Positions 55,034 through 64,000 of a DNA stretch of 64,000 nucleotides are shown here, in pieces (the first letter of the stretch is position 1; every line of letters starts with the position of its first letter). Under the pieces are notes generated by a model, which saw only the letters and a list, made by a program, of their open reading frames with translations, was not told the origin of the DNA and made no database searches. The translations under genes and the position numbers were made by a program. The stretch comes from Parabacteroides johnsonii DSM 18315 (lineage in GTDB: Bacteria; Bacteroidota; Bacteroidia; Bacteroidales; Tannerellaceae). The stretch is taken from assembly GCF_025151045.1 (NCBI RefSeq), contig NZ_CP102285.1, forward strand, positions 310,001 to 374,000, read 5' to 3'.

Positions 55034-55574
55034 AGGGGTTCTCCATCGGTCCGTCGCCGAGCCCGTCAAAACCTTCTTTATCGAGTTCGTCGATATCGTA
55101 TTCGGAATCGCCGTAGAAATCTTCACCTATTTCGGTGTTGCCGGCTTTGGTGTCCATCTCGTCGAACGACATGATCTGTACAGGTGCCTCACCGATAGAT
55201 TTGCTGCATACGGCTTTGTCTAGATCTTTGCCCGGGATGATTTCGCGGAGTTCCATGAAGAAAGCACGTTCGGTCATATAATCGAAGACGAAAAGCAACT
55301 TCTGATGCTCGTCTTCAAGAAGCTCTTCCAGACGTGTATCTTCCATTATATAATTGTCCACCTCAGAAGTGGTATCCATTTCAACCAGTGTGATTTCCGT
55401 ATTCTTGCTCCAGTCGTCATCACAGATGAAGAAAGAACACATCTGATCTTTTGTATACCCAACAGAGTCCATAATGGCATTGTACAAATCCAAGAATGTC
55501 GCTTCCGAGTCGATCTTAATCTCGCGTTTGAAGTCGTCAACTTCATCTGATAGAATTAGAAATCTAAATACCAT
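55017..55574 (-). CDS. pRiA4b/IS1096-passenger-like protein
   Basis: A 185-residue protein whose N-terminal half ([20 protein letters not shown], then [16 protein letters not shown]) matches the plasmid pRiA4b ORF-3-like fold. The C-terminus is strongly acidic. It lies 27 bases downstream of lpxA and overlaps miaA, so it belongs to the lpx-miaA transcript. No mobile element surrounds it; it is a stable core gene of unknown role. Confidence 0.75.
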   Translation of the reverse strand: MVFRFLILSDEVDDFKREIKIDSEATFLDLYNAIMDSVGYTKDQMCSFFICDDDWSKNTEITLVEMDTTSEVDNYIMEDTRLEELLEDEHQKLLFVFDYMTERAFFMELREIIPGKDLDKAVCSKSIGEAPVQIMSFDEMDTKAGNTEIGEDFYGDSEYDIDELDKEGFDGLGDGPMENPYDEFN

Positions 55575-55601
55575 AATCGTTATTATTTTTTGTTACATTA
55601 T

Positions 55602-56387
55602 TTACTCATCGATCGAACCCCTGACGATACCGCGCTGGGATGATTTGATGAAGTTCAGGATCAGATCCCGTTCTTCGCTGGGCTCGTATTCGGTTTCGAT
55701 GGCTTTCAAGGCTTCCGTATTGTTGAGGCCACGCGTATAAAGTGTACGGTAGATGTCTTGGATCAAGAATACCTGGCTGTTGGTAAATCCGCGACGGCGT
55801 AATCCTACGATATTGATACCGCAGTACACGATCGGGTCACGTCCGATCAGGGTATAAGGAGGAATATCTTTGCCGATACGCGAACCGCCCTGTACCATGA
55901 CGTGCTTGGATATACGGGAAAATTGGTGGACCAGGCTACCACCGCTAACGATGGCGAAGTCGTCGATCTCTACTTCTCCGGCTATCTGTGAAGCGTTGCC
56001 GATAATGATATTATCTTTCAGCAAGCAATCATGGGCAATATGGGAATAGGCCATAATCAGGCAATTGTTTCCGACAACAGTTTTACCTTTGGAGGCCGTT
56101 CCGCGGTTGACGGTTACGCATTCGCGAAGAATGGTGTTGTTTCCGATTTCGGCAGTTGTAATTTCTCCTTTAAATTTCAGGTCTTGAGGGATGCCGGCAA
56201 TAACGGCTCCGGGAAATACCTGGCAATTGTTACCGATCCGGGCACCGTCTAAAATAGTCGCGTGCGAATAGATACGACAGTTGTCACCGATCACGACATC
56301 TTTCTCGATTACGGCAAAAGGGTCGACTGTTGTATTTTGACCGATTTTAGCTTCGGGATGAACGACTGCTAAAGGGGATATGTTCAT
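55602..56387 (-). CDS. lpxA: UDP-N-acetylglucosamine acyltransferase LpxA
   Basis: A 261-residue left-handed beta-helix acyltransferase with hexapeptide repeats (IGDNCRIYSHATILDGARIG), HIAHDCLLKD with the catalytic His, and GLRRRGFTNSQ. It performs the first step of lipid A synthesis. It is co-transcribed with lpxC-fabZ, 16 bases downstream. Confidence 0.97.
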   Translation of the reverse strand: MNISPLAVVHPEAKIGQNTTVDPFAVIEKDVVIGDNCRIYSHATILDGARIGNNCQVFPGAVIAGIPQDLKFKGEITTAEIGNNTILRECVTVNRGTASKGKTVVGNNCLIMAYSHIAHDCLLKDNIIIGNASQIAGEVEIDDFAIVSGGSLVHQFSRISKHVMVQGGSRIGKDIPPYTLIGRDPIVYCGINIVGLRRRGFTNSQVFLIQDIYRTLYTRGLNNTEALKAIETEYEPSEERDLILNFIKSSQRGIVRGSIDE

Positions 56388-56403
56388 AATGATTTATGAT
56401 TTA

Positions 56404-57789
56404 TTATTTGTTTTTTACGATTTGTGCCATAAACTCGGCTTCGCTGACCAGCTTATCACCTACGAATACATATCCTTTCATGGTTGAAATACCACGGCGG
56501 ATGGGAGCCAACAACTCTAAACGGAGGATCAGCGTGTCGCCCGGAACGACTTTCTGGCGGAATTTAACGCCGTCGATCTTCATGAAATAAGTAGAATAGC
56601 GTTCTGGTTCGTCTACCGAATTCAGAACGAGCAACCCGCCGGTCTGGGCCATCGCTTCTACTTGCAGTACGCCCGGCATAACCGGTTCCTGGGGAAAATG
56701 GCCTGTAAAGAAAGGTTCATTGCTCGTGATGTTTTTCACCCCCACGATATAGTTGCCGCCGATTTCGATGATCTTGTCAACCAACAGGAACGGGTAACGA
56801 TGCGGGAGCAGTTCGCGGATACGGTTGATATCCATAACCGGAGTGCTGTTCGGATCATAGACGGGAGCCTGAACTTCGTTTAGTTTGATGTCCTTGCGGA
56901 TCATGCGTGCCAACTGGTTGTTGATCTTATGTCCCGGACGGGTAGCGATTACACGGCCGCGGATCGGTTTGCCGATCAGTGCCAGATCTCCGATCACATC
57001 AATCAGCTTGTGACGTGCCGGCTCATTGTCGAATACCAGCGGTTTATTGTTGATGTAGCCTAAGTCTTGTACGTCCTTATGCGGGATAGACAGCTTGTCG
57101 GCAAGGTTGTCAAGCACCTCCTGCGATACTTTCTGGTCATAGATGACGATTGCGTTGTCGAGGTCGCCACCTTTGATCAGGTTATTCTGTAACAACATCT
57201 CTACTTCGCGGACAAACACGAATGTACGGGAAGCGGCCAATTCTGTCGGGAATTCACTCAGGTCATTCAGTGTGGCGAATTGGTTGGAAAGCACTGGTGA
57301 ATTGAAAGAAATCAGTACATTGACGCTAAATTTGTCGTCAGGCAGGATAATGAGGGAAGAACCTGTCTCTTCATCCTTCACTTCGATCTTGTGCTTTACG
57401 ATATAATAATCTTTCGGTGCGTTTTGTTCCACGACACCGGCTTTCTGAATCTCTTCACTGAAAAAACGGGAACTACCGTCGAGAATCGGGAATTCGGGTG
57501 CATTCACCTCTATCAGGCAGTTATCTATTTCGTAGGCATATAAAGCTGCCATCGCGTGTTCAATGGTACTTACCTGGATACCGTTTTTGGAAAGTACGGT
57601 TCCCCTCTGGGTTCCGGCTACGTTTTCAGCAACGGCATCGATTACAGGTTCTCCTTCCAGGTCAACACGTTTGATTTTGTATCCATGATTTTCGGGTGCA
57701 GGATGGAAAGTAATCTGGATATCCAAACCTGTATGCAACCCTTTTCCTTGCATAGAGAAACTCGTGGCAAGCGTCTTCTGTTTCTGCAT
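56404..57789 (-). CDS. lpxC-fabZ: Bifunctional LpxC-FabZ fusion
   Basis: A 461-residue fusion typical of Bacteroidetes. The LpxC deacetylase (about 1-300) has zinc-ligand regions [11 protein letters not shown] (His78) and [11 protein letters not shown]. The FabZ dehydratase (about 315-461) has [11 protein letters not shown] and [20 protein letters not shown]. It couples lipid A commitment with hydroxyacyl-ACP dehydration. Confidence 0.97.
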   Translation of the reverse strand: MQKQKTLATSFSMQGKGLHTGLDIQITFHPAPENHGYKIKRVDLEGEPVIDAVAENVAGTQRGTVLSKNGIQVSTIEHAMAALYAYEIDNCLIEVNAPEFPILDGSSRFFSEEIQKAGVVEQNAPKDYYIVKHKIEVKDEETGSSLIILPDDKFSVNVLISFNSPVLSNQFATLNDLSEFPTELAASRTFVFVREVEMLLQNNLIKGGDLDNAIVIYDQKVSQEVLDNLADKLSIPHKDVQDLGYINNKPLVFDNEPARHKLIDVIGDLALIGKPIRGRVIATRPGHKINNQLARMIRKDIKLNEVQAPVYDPNSTPVMDINRIRELLPHRYPFLLVDKIIEIGGNYIVGVKNITSNEPFFTGHFPQEPVMPGVLQVEAMAQTGGLLVLNSVDEPERYSTYFMKIDGVKFRQKVVPGDTLILRLELLAPIRRGISTMKGYVFVGDKLVSEAEFMAQIVKNK

Positions 57790-57817
57790 ACGATCTATAT
57801 GATTTATGATTTATAAT

Positions 57818-58882
57818 TTATGATTTATTCATTGTCAATTGTGCATTGTCAATTGCCAATTTAAGTCGTTCTATCTCACGCTGCATCTGTCCCATCTGTC
57901 GATACATATCCGGCAGGCGATTGAAGATTGCGCTGGAGCGCATAAACGCCTTTGCGTTGATAGCCGGAGCACCTAACAGGGTTGTCGGTTCTTTTACATC
58001 GCTGATCACGCCGCATTGTGCACCGAATACTACATGGTCCGCCACATGGATATGACCGGATAACCCGGCCTGGCCTCCGAACATGCAATGGCTGCCAATC
58101 TTTACGGACCCGGCAATACCTACTTGAGCTGCCATGACCGTATTTTCGCCGACTTCCACGTTGTGAGCAATCTGTACCAGATTGTCCAGTTTGACTCCTC
58201 GGCGGATGATGGTCGAGTCCATAACGGCGCGGTCTATCGTGGTATTGGCTCCGATTTCGACATCGTCTTCCAGTACGACATTTCCCAACTGGGGAATCTT
58301 CTTGTAGTTATCGCCTTCCGGAGCGAAACCGAAACCATCCGATCCGATCACGCTTCCGGCGTGCAGAATGCAGTTGTTGCCGATTACACAGCCGTTGTAG
58401 ATAGTTGCGTGTGGATAGATCGTACAGTTATCGCCAATGGTCACATGGTCTCCGATGTAGGCGTGTGGATAAATGCGGCTGTTCTTGCCGATCTTCACAT
58501 CTTCGCCAATGTAGGCGAAGTTGCCGACGTAACATCCTTCGCCGACCGTTGCCGAACCGGCGATAAACGCCGTAGCATCTATACCCGCTTTCTTGGCATT
58601 CGCCTGTTCCACCATGTTCAACAGGATGGCGAGCGAAGCATAGGCATTGGCAACCTTGACCAATGTAGCTTTTACCGGTTCGGCGGGAGTGAAATCATTG
58701 TTTACTAAAACAATGCTTGCTTCAGTTTTGTAGATAAAATGTTCATATTTAGGATTTGCCAGGAAGGTCAATGTTCCCGGCTTACCTTCTTCTATCTTTG
58801 AGAAGTTGTTGACTTTCACTTCAGGGTCGCCTTCGACGGTTCCACCTAAAACGCTCGCTATTTGTTGGGCTGAAAACTCCAT
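57818..58882 (-). CDS. lpxD: UDP-3-O-acylglucosamine N-acyltransferase LpxD
   Basis: A 354-residue LpxD: an N-terminal uridine-binding domain ([19 protein letters not shown]), then hexapeptide repeats and the His-containing [17 protein letters not shown]. It is the third lipid A step and first gene of the lpxD / lpxC-fabZ / lpxA run. Confidence 0.97.
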   Translation of the reverse strand: MEFSAQQIASVLGGTVEGDPEVKVNNFSKIEEGKPGTLTFLANPKYEHFIYKTEASIVLVNNDFTPAEPVKATLVKVANAYASLAILLNMVEQANAKKAGIDATAFIAGSATVGEGCYVGNFAYIGEDVKIGKNSRIYPHAYIGDHVTIGDNCTIYPHATIYNGCVIGNNCILHAGSVIGSDGFGFAPEGDNYKKIPQLGNVVLEDDVEIGANTTIDRAVMDSTIIRRGVKLDNLVQIAHNVEVGENTVMAAQVGIAGSVKIGSHCMFGGQAGLSGHIHVADHVVFGAQCGVISDVKEPTTLLGAPAINAKAFMRSSAIFNRLPDMYRQMGQMQREIERLKLAIDNAQLTMNKS

Positions 58883-58970
58883 TACTTAATCTTTTATATG
58901 TATTTCAAATGCAACTGCCCGGACTTGCTTCAAGGCAGTTTGCAAAAATGGTGAAAATTATTGGGATAGC

Positions 58971-59813
58971 CTATGCTTTGCAGGGAATAATTCCTTTATC
59001 GTGCAGATATCCTGCCATTTCGCGTTGTACGGCCAGGGCTGCTTCACGCGCTACATTGGCAAAATTCTCCGTTTTGTCTGCATATATGATAGCACGGGAG
59101 GAGTTTACCAGTAATCCGCACTGGTCGTTCATGCCGTACTGAGCCACTTCGGCGAGGCTTCCACCCTGTGCGCCTACGCCCGGAACCAGCAGGAAGTGGT
59201 TGGGAGCATGTTTGCGGATATCCAGGAACATTTTTCCCTGGGTGGCGCCTACCACATACATCATCTGTTCGTCTGTAGCCCAATCCTGCGACTTTTTCAG
59301 TACTTTTTCGAATAACCGTTCACCGGCTGCATCTTCTGTCAACTGGAAATCGTGCGAACCTTTGTTAGAGGTCAGTGCCAGCAGGATCACCCAGGCTTCC
59401 GGATAGATCAGGAATGGTTTCACACTGTCTTCACCCATATACGGAGCGACCGTTACGGCATCCACCTTGATATGGTCGAAGAAAGAACGTGCATACATTT
59501 CGGAAGTGTTTCCGATGTCCCCGCGCTTTGCATCGGCAATGATAAACTGGTCGGGATAGTTTTCACGTAGGTAAGCGACAGTCTTTTCGAATGACAGCAT
59601 ACCTTTTACGCCCAAACTTTCATAGAAGGCCAGGTTTGGTTTATAAGCCACGCAGTAATCGGCTGTCGCGTCGATAATCGCTTTGTTGAATGCAAAGATC
59701 GGATCTTCTTCAGACAGCAGGTGCTGCGGGATCTTCTTTATATCTGTATCGAGCCCCACGCAAAGAAAGGACTGCTTTTTCTTGATGTTTTCGAATAATT
59801 GCTGCTTGTTCAT
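58971..59813 (-). CDS. pyrF: Orotidine 5'-phosphate decarboxylase (class 2)
   Basis: A 280-residue OMP decarboxylase of the longer subfamily: [12 protein letters not shown] and catalytic [15 protein letters not shown], plus [11 protein letters not shown] near the phosphate site. It makes UMP in pyrimidine synthesis. It lies 35 bases downstream of prfA. Confidence 0.95.
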   Translation of the reverse strand: MNKQQLFENIKKKQSFLCVGLDTDIKKIPQHLLSEEDPIFAFNKAIIDATADYCVAYKPNLAFYESLGVKGMLSFEKTVAYLRENYPDQFIIADAKRGDIGNTSEMYARSFFDHIKVDAVTVAPYMGEDSVKPFLIYPEAWVILLALTSNKGSHDFQLTEDAAGERLFEKVLKKSQDWATDEQMMYVVGATQGKMFLDIRKHAPNHFLLVPGVGAQGGSLAEVAQYGMNDQCGLLVNSSRAIIYADKTENFANVAREAALAVQREMAGYLHDKGIIPCKA

Positions 59814-59848
59814 GTTGTTACGTGTAAAAAATTAGTCTAAAAATGATG

Positions 59849-60958
59849 TTATAGTTCAGACTCTTTCAGTCGTTCAGCGTTCTCGGCCACGATCAGTTGG
59901 TCGAGGCATCCTTGTATATCTCCATCCATAAAGGCTGAAAGATTGTAAATCGTGTAGTTGATACGGTGGTCGGTGATGCGTCCCTGCGGATAGTTGTAGG
60001 TACGGATCTTTGCCGACCGGTCACCGGTGGAGACCATCGTCTTACGTTTGTTAGCAATGTCATCCAGATATTTCTGGTGCTCCTTGTCATATATAAATGA
60101 ACGCAGGCGCGTAAGGGCGCGTTCCTTGTTCTTCGGTTGGTCGCGTGTTTCGGTACATTCGATCAGGATTTCTTCGCTTACGCCTGTATTCGGGTTTTTC
60201 CAGACATAGCGCAGGCGGACACCTGATTCGACCTTGTTTACGTTCTGTCCTCCGGCTCCACCCGAACGGAACGTATCCCATTTGATTTCGCCTTCGTTAA
60301 TTTCCACGTCAAACTCATCTGCTTCGGGAAGGACGGCAACGGTTGCAGCTGATGTATGCACGCGTCCCTGTGTTTCGGTAGCCGGCACACGTTGTACGCG
60401 ATGAACGCCCGATTCATATTTAAGAGTTCCGTACACTTTTTCTCCGCTTACGGTAAAGATGATTTCCTTGAAACCGCCGGCAGCTCCTTCGCTACAACTG
60501 GACAGGGCCACTTTCCAGCCTTTCATCTCGCAATACTTCACGTACATGCGATACAGGTCTCCGGCAAAGAGTGCTGCTTCGTCGCCACCCGTTCCGCCAC
60601 GTATTTCGACAATGGCGTTTTTGTCGTCCTGCGGGTCGGCCGGCACGAGGAGTAGCTTGATCTCCTCTTCCAGTTCCGGAATACGCGCTTCACAGGCAGC
60701 CGCTTCTTCACGGGCTATTTCTTTCATCTCCGGATCGGTTTCGGCCATCATCAAACGGGCTTCTTCCAAACCGTTGAGGCATTGCATGTATTCCTTGCGG
60801 GCTTTTATGATTTCGTTCAGCTCCTTGTATTCTTTCGTGAGCTTGACGTATCTTTTCTGGTCAGCGATGACGTTAGGGTCCGTAATGAGCGTCGACACCT
60901 CTTCGAAGCGGGACACCAGACCTTCCAGTTTTTCTAATAGCGTGTTATTCTCAGCCAT
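59849..60958 (-). CDS. prfA: Peptide chain release factor 1
   Basis: A 369-residue RF1: the catalytic GGQ loop RSGGAGGQNVNKVESGVRL, preceded by the PxT-type codon-recognition region near VPATETQGRVHTS. It recognises UAA/UAG. The ATG at 60958 overlaps the purM stop (ATGGCTGA), indicating coupling. Confidence 0.96.
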   Translation of the reverse strand: MAENNTLLEKLEGLVSRFEEVSTLITDPNVIADQKRYVKLTKEYKELNEIIKARKEYMQCLNGLEEARLMMAETDPEMKEIAREEAAACEARIPELEEEIKLLLVPADPQDDKNAIVEIRGGTGGDEAALFAGDLYRMYVKYCEMKGWKVALSSCSEGAAGGFKEIIFTVSGEKVYGTLKYESGVHRVQRVPATETQGRVHTSAATVAVLPEADEFDVEINEGEIKWDTFRSGGAGGQNVNKVESGVRLRYVWKNPNTGVSEEILIECTETRDQPKNKERALTRLRSFIYDKEHQKYLDDIANKRKTMVSTGDRSAKIRTYNYPQGRITDHRINYTIYNLSAFMDGDIQGCLDQLIVAENAERLKESEL

Positions 60959-62123
60959 ATATGAACTCACCGAACTCGCTTTTAATAATCAGTTCCTTCT
61001 TGTCGCTTTCTTCTACCCGGCCGACAATTTGCGCGTCGATATTGAATGATTTGCTGATGGCAATCACTTCTTCCGCATGTTCCGGAGAAAGATAGACTTC
61101 GAGACGGTGTCCCATGTTGAACACTTTATACATCTCATCCCAAGCCGTACCGCTCTGTTCCTTGATCGTCTTGAACAGTGGGGGAACGGGAAACATATTA
61201 TCCTTGACCACGCGACAATTATTGCCGACGAAGTGCATCACCTTAGTCTGTGCGCCGCCTGAGCAATGTACCATTCCATGAATATCCAGGCGCAAAACAT
61301 CCAACAGCTTCTTAACGACCGGAGCATAGGTCCGTGTAGGAGAAAGCACCAGTTTGCCTGCGTTCAGCGGCGATCCTTCTACGGGGTCGGTCAGCTTCAA
61401 GCCTCCACTGTAAACCAGTTCGTCGGGGACAGCATTGTCGAAACTTTCCGGGTATTTTTCTGCCAGATATTTGGCAAACACGTCGTGGCGTGCACTGGTC
61501 AGCCCGTTGCTTCCCATGCCTCCGTTATATTCTTTCTCGTATGTAGCCTGTCCGAAAGAAGCCAATCCGACGATCACGTCGCCCGGACGGATGTTCGCAT
61601 TGTCGATCACGTCGGCACGTTTCATGCGGCAGGTAACCGTACTGTCGACGATAATGGTGCGGACCAGATCGCCTACATCGGCCGTTTCGCCACCGGTCGC
61701 GTAACAACCGACTCCCATTTCGCGAAGTTCGGCTAATAGTTCGTCTGTCCCGTTGATGATGGCGGAGATCACTTCACCCGGAATCAACAGCTTGTTGCGT
61801 CCGATGGTGGAGGATACTAATATGTTGTCTACGGCGCCCACGCACAGCAGGTCGTCGATATTCATTATCAAAGCATCTTGCGCGATACCTTTCCATACGG
61901 ACAAATCGCCGGTTTCTTTCCAATACATATAAGCCAGAGATGACTTGGTTCCGGCTCCGTCGGCATGCATGATGTTGCAATATTCAGGATCGCCTCCCAG
62001 AATGTCGGGAATGATCTTACAGAATGCTTGGGGAAAGATTCCCTTGTCGATGTTCTTTATTGCGTTGTGAACATCTTCTTTCGAAGCGGATACACCGCGT
62101 AGATTATAACGTTGGTCACTCAT
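60951..62123 (-). CDS. purM: Phosphoribosylformylglycinamidine cyclo-ligase (AIR synthase)
   Basis: A 390-residue PurM of the Bacteroidetes type: GTKSSLAYMYWKETGDLSVW, NIDDLLCVGAVDNI, GGETADVGDLVRTI and HCSGGAQTKVMHFV. It makes AIR in purine synthesis. It is the first gene of purM-prfA-pyrF. Confidence 0.93.
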   Translation of the reverse strand: MSDQRYNLRGVSASKEDVHNAIKNIDKGIFPQAFCKIIPDILGGDPEYCNIMHADGAGTKSSLAYMYWKETGDLSVWKGIAQDALIMNIDDLLCVGAVDNILVSSTIGRNKLLIPGEVISAIINGTDELLAELREMGVGCYATGGETADVGDLVRTIIVDSTVTCRMKRADVIDNANIRPGDVIVGLASFGQATYEKEYNGGMGSNGLTSARHDVFAKYLAEKYPESFDNAVPDELVYSGGLKLTDPVEGSPLNAGKLVLSPTRTYAPVVKKLLDVLRLDIHGMVHCSGGAQTKVMHFVGNNCRVVKDNMFPVPPLFKTIKEQSGTAWDEMYKVFNMGHRLEVYLSPEHAEEVIAISKSFNIDAQIVGRVEESDKKELIIKSEFGEFIYG

Positions 62124-62168
62124 TGTTTTTGTGAATTTGTCTGCAAAGATACTATTTTTTTGTCTTAC

Positions 62169-63071
62169 TTATCTAAGTTTTAGCACATCTCCTTCTTCGG
62201 GAATATAATCTTTGTGCTTTTTATTTATCTTATATAAGCTCTTGATCTGTATTCCGTATTTCTGTGCGATGCTGTGCATGGACTCGCCTACCTGTACGAC
62301 ATGGTCATAATTCGGCTTGTCTGCTTTCTTCTTTTTCTTTTCCAGATAAACAATATCGTTTTTCTGTAACGGGAAATCTTCCGGTACTTCGTTGTATTTC
62401 TTCAAGTCTTTTACCCGGAAGCCGAGGCTGGCGGCTATGTCGTCGAAGCTATCTTTACCGTTGGAGTAGACATACAGCAAGCCGTTTGTACGGTAGATCG
62501 TATAGCGGGAGATGCGTGCCGGTTGTTTGCCCTTCTTCTTGCCGCCTTTTGCCGTATCATACCGGTAGAGGTCATAATCTTCGATCAACTTGATCAGCCG
62601 GTTGGCGTAGGCGCGGTCTGTAGCGTACCCGCATTTCTGAAGCCCTCTTGCCCAGCCTTTATAGTCGGTGACTTTCAGTTTGAACAGGCGGGCATAGCGG
62701 GGACGGTCGACCAGAAAACGGGCGTGGTCTTCGTAAGACTGTTCCGGATTTTTATATTTGCGGAAACATTCTCCCCGCAGGTCGTCGTCGTGATAGACAC
62801 GCCCACCTCTCCAATCGGAATGACATTTGATGCCGAAATGGTTGTTCGACTTGCGTGCCAGCTCGCTCCGGCCGGCCCCCGACTCCAATAATCCTTGTGC
62901 AAGCGTGATACTGGCAGGGATACGGTACTTTTTTTGATGCTGAACAGCTAAACTGCTGTATTGTTTGATATACTTTTCGTATGCCGGCACTTTCCGTTGG
63001 CTGGCTCCGAGTGCCGTCCCGGTAACGGACAGCACCAACAGCAGGGAAAGGATTCGTAATGTTAATCGCAT
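62169..63071 (-). CDS. Exported glucosaminidase with LysM repeats
   Basis: A 300-residue protein: signal peptide (about 1-24, LRILSLLLVLSVTGTALGAS), a glucosaminidase domain (about 30-165, with PASITLAQGLLESGAGRSEL containing the catalytic Glu, NNHFGIKCH, and RYARLFKL), then a LysM-like repeat and a clear C-terminal LysM (VVQVGESMHSIAQKYGIQIK). It cuts peptidoglycan glycan strands. The ATG at 63071 places the signal peptide at the start; an upstream frame to 63107 is rejected. Confidence 0.9.
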   Translation of the reverse strand: MRLTLRILSLLLVLSVTGTALGASQRKVPAYEKYIKQYSSLAVQHQKKYRIPASITLAQGLLESGAGRSELARKSNNHFGIKCHSDWRGGRVYHDDDLRGECFRKYKNPEQSYEDHARFLVDRPRYARLFKLKVTDYKGWARGLQKCGYATDRAYANRLIKLIEDYDLYRYDTAKGGKKKGKQPARISRYTIYRTNGLLYVYSNGKDSFDDIAASLGFRVKDLKKYNEVPEDFPLQKNDIVYLEKKKKKADKPNYDHVVQVGESMHSIAQKYGIQIKSLYKINKKHKDYIPEEGDVLKLR

Positions 63072-63290
63072 GACTGATTCGTTGTATGTAATTATATTTA
63101 ACGGCAAAGATAATTAATTTGTTTTACATCATTGTCATAGTCGTGTGCCGGGGCGGGAGGCCGTATCAAAATTTGATAGATATGGATTATAAATGATGAT
63201 TGGTCACCATGCTATTTATAAATAAGGATTACGCGGATCTCTGATTTGGCTCCACCTGCCCTCGAAACTTTTTGATTATTATGAGGTATA

Positions 63291-63519
63291 AAGGTGAAGG
63301 TAATCATCCGAACTGTCTTCACCCTTGTCTTGTCCTGATTTAGGTTGACCATGTCGCTCTGATTCGTTTTTACTACTATGTATTTAAGTGAAAGGTAAGT
63401 ATTTACAGCTATTACTACCACTTTTTAACCTTTCGCCCTTGGTCGAAAAGGCTTTTGACATTGGTCGAAAGTGCTTTTGACCAAGGGCGAAAGCCTTTTC
63501 GACTAAGGGTAAAAGGTCT
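63291..63519. repeat. 22-bp imperfect tandem/palindromic repeats
   Basis: From 63440 four units of about 22 bases run in tandem (TTGGTCGAAAAGGCTTTTGA, TTGGTCGAAAGTGCTTTTGA, AAGGGCGAAAGCCTTTTCGA, AAGGGTAAAAGGT), each nearly palindromic, so the block can form alternative hairpins. A separate AAGGTGAAG/CTTCACC pair lies at 63291-63326. The 63108-63604 gap has no convincing gene. Confidence 0.65.
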
Positions 63520-63547
63520 ATGGTTGGGATGTTTGACAATAAATGTA

Positions 63548-63579
63548 TTTGGGGGTTCTCTACATTTTCTTTATTTTTG
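63548..63579 (+). promoter_or_regulatory. Bacteroidetes promoter of cdd (TTTG-N20-TATTTTTG)
   Basis: TTTG at 63548-63551 and TATTTTTG at 63572-63579 are 20 bases apart and lie 25 bases before the cdd start. Confidence 0.65.
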
Positions 63580-63604
63580 CTTGTATCATTTAGAATGTTA
63601 TTTC

Positions 63605-64000
63605 ATGAAAGAAATCAAGTTGGAGACAAAAATCCGGATCTATCCTCTTGCCGAGCTTCCGGAAGAGGAGTTGCGGCTAATGGAGGCAGCCATAAAAGCG
63701 ACGGGACAATCGTATGCTCCTTATTCGAAGTTTCATGTCGGAGCGGCAGCCTTGCTGGAGGACGGCACGATCGTAACCGGCAGTAATCAGGAGAATGCCG
63801 CTTACCCTTCCGGTTTGTGTGCGGAGCGCGTGGCGTTGTTTCATGCCGGCCATAAATATCCGGATATTGCCGTTGTCGCTCTTGCTATTGCTGCCGCCAC
63901 GAATGGTAGCCAGGTCGAGAGCATTTCCCCTTGTGGTGCCTGCCGCCAGGTTTTGTTGGAGGCGGAACAGCGTTATGGCAAGTCAATGAAGGTCTTGTTG
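63605..64000 (+). CDS. cdd: Cytidine deaminase, 5' part
   Basis: The frame opens at ATG 63605 and runs off the right edge (132 codons seen of about 160). The deaminase motifs are AAYPSGLCAER (zinc ligand and catalytic Glu) and SPCGACRQ (two zinc cysteines). It converts cytidine to uridine in salvage. Confidence 0.9.
   Translation, partial: MKEIKLETKIRIYPLAELPEEELRLMEAAIKATGQSYAPYSKFHVGAAALLEDGTIVTGSNQENAAYPSGLCAERVALFHAGHKYPDIAVVALAIAAATNGSQVESISPCGACRQVLLEAEQRYGKSMKVLL

Noticed and set aside
55017-55574. Transposon remnant suggested by the IS1096/pRiA4b-like name
   Set aside because: It is embedded between lpxA and miaA with tight spacing and no inverted repeats or transposase, so it is a core gene.
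63212-63421. 69-codon minus-strand open frame upstream of cdd
   Set aside because: No domain, lies in a repeat-rich intergenic region, and has no operon partner.
63428-63519. CRISPR array
   Set aside because: The 22-bp units are contiguous with no unique spacers, and no cas genes are present.

Overview
The window is a Bacteroidales chromosome, most likely Parabacteroides or a close relative. Evidence seen directly: the lpxD / lpxC-fabZ fusion / lpxA cluster, a class-2 pyrF, Bacteroidetes-type promoters (TTTG plus TAnnTTTG), starts without obvious Shine-Dalgarno sites, NBU-like mobilizable-element genes (Zn-ribbon multi-HTH protein, integrase, DUF3987 protein, TOPRIM/zinc-ribbon protein, MobC, relaxase), and repeated ATGATTTATGA-type intergenic sequence. 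The genus is an inference.

Layout. (1) 1-5.2 kb: right-hand part of a mobilizable element (element A), all on the minus strand: multi-HTH Zn protein, integrase, membrane protein, small HTH protein, RepA-like ATPase; its mobilization genes would lie off the left edge. (2) 5.2-7.4 kb: a third integrase with a small partner gene, clusters of short repeated motifs, and a frameshifted remnant of an AAA ATPase. (3) 7.6-31.5 kb: a dense defence island. It holds an orphan HipB-like regulator, an Avs-like pair (metallo-beta-lactamase plus a trypsin-STAND NTPase fusion), a complete QatABCD system, a type III R-M set (XRE regulator, Mod, RhuM, Res) carrying three extra genes (a small protein, a DndD/SMC-like ATPase and a HerA-like ATPase), and a divergent Gabija-type GajA/GajB pair. 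The eleven genes from the XRE regulator to qatD are co-directional with gaps of 0-23 nt or short overlaps, so they look like one 14-kb transcription unit. (4) 31.5-43.5 kb: a second mobilizable element (element B) with relaxase, MobC, TOPRIM protein, DUF3987 protein, HTH protein, integrase and multi-HTH Zn protein. Its cargo is an Mrr-like nuclease with a 3' frameshift, a GNAT/ASCH/kinase cassette and a HEPN-like protein. (5) 43.5-64 kb: ordinary core chromosome: mnmE, a DUF362 ferredoxin-like protein, a DUF4143-type ATPase, a nitroreductase, rpiA, a uridine phosphorylase-like gene, floA/nfeD, a TPR/PD40 lipoprotein-like gene, ttcA, DUF486, miaA, the lpx cluster, pyrF, prfA, purM, a glucosaminidase with LysM repeats, and the 5' part of cdd.

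How it fits together. Copies of a GGTACA motif lie just inside two 9-bp direct repeats (6887-6895 and 43467-43475). This is what one would expect if regions 3 and 4 form one roughly 36.6-kb element integrated beside the mnmE terminator, with integrase 41216-42322 acting on it. That is an inference from weak repeats. The best candidates for something undescribed are the small-protein/SMC-like/HerA module inserted between type III R-M and Qat in one operon, the two-gene metallo-beta-lactamase plus trypsin-STAND system, and the GNAT/ASCH/kinase cassette. No tRNA, rRNA or CRISPR array was seen.
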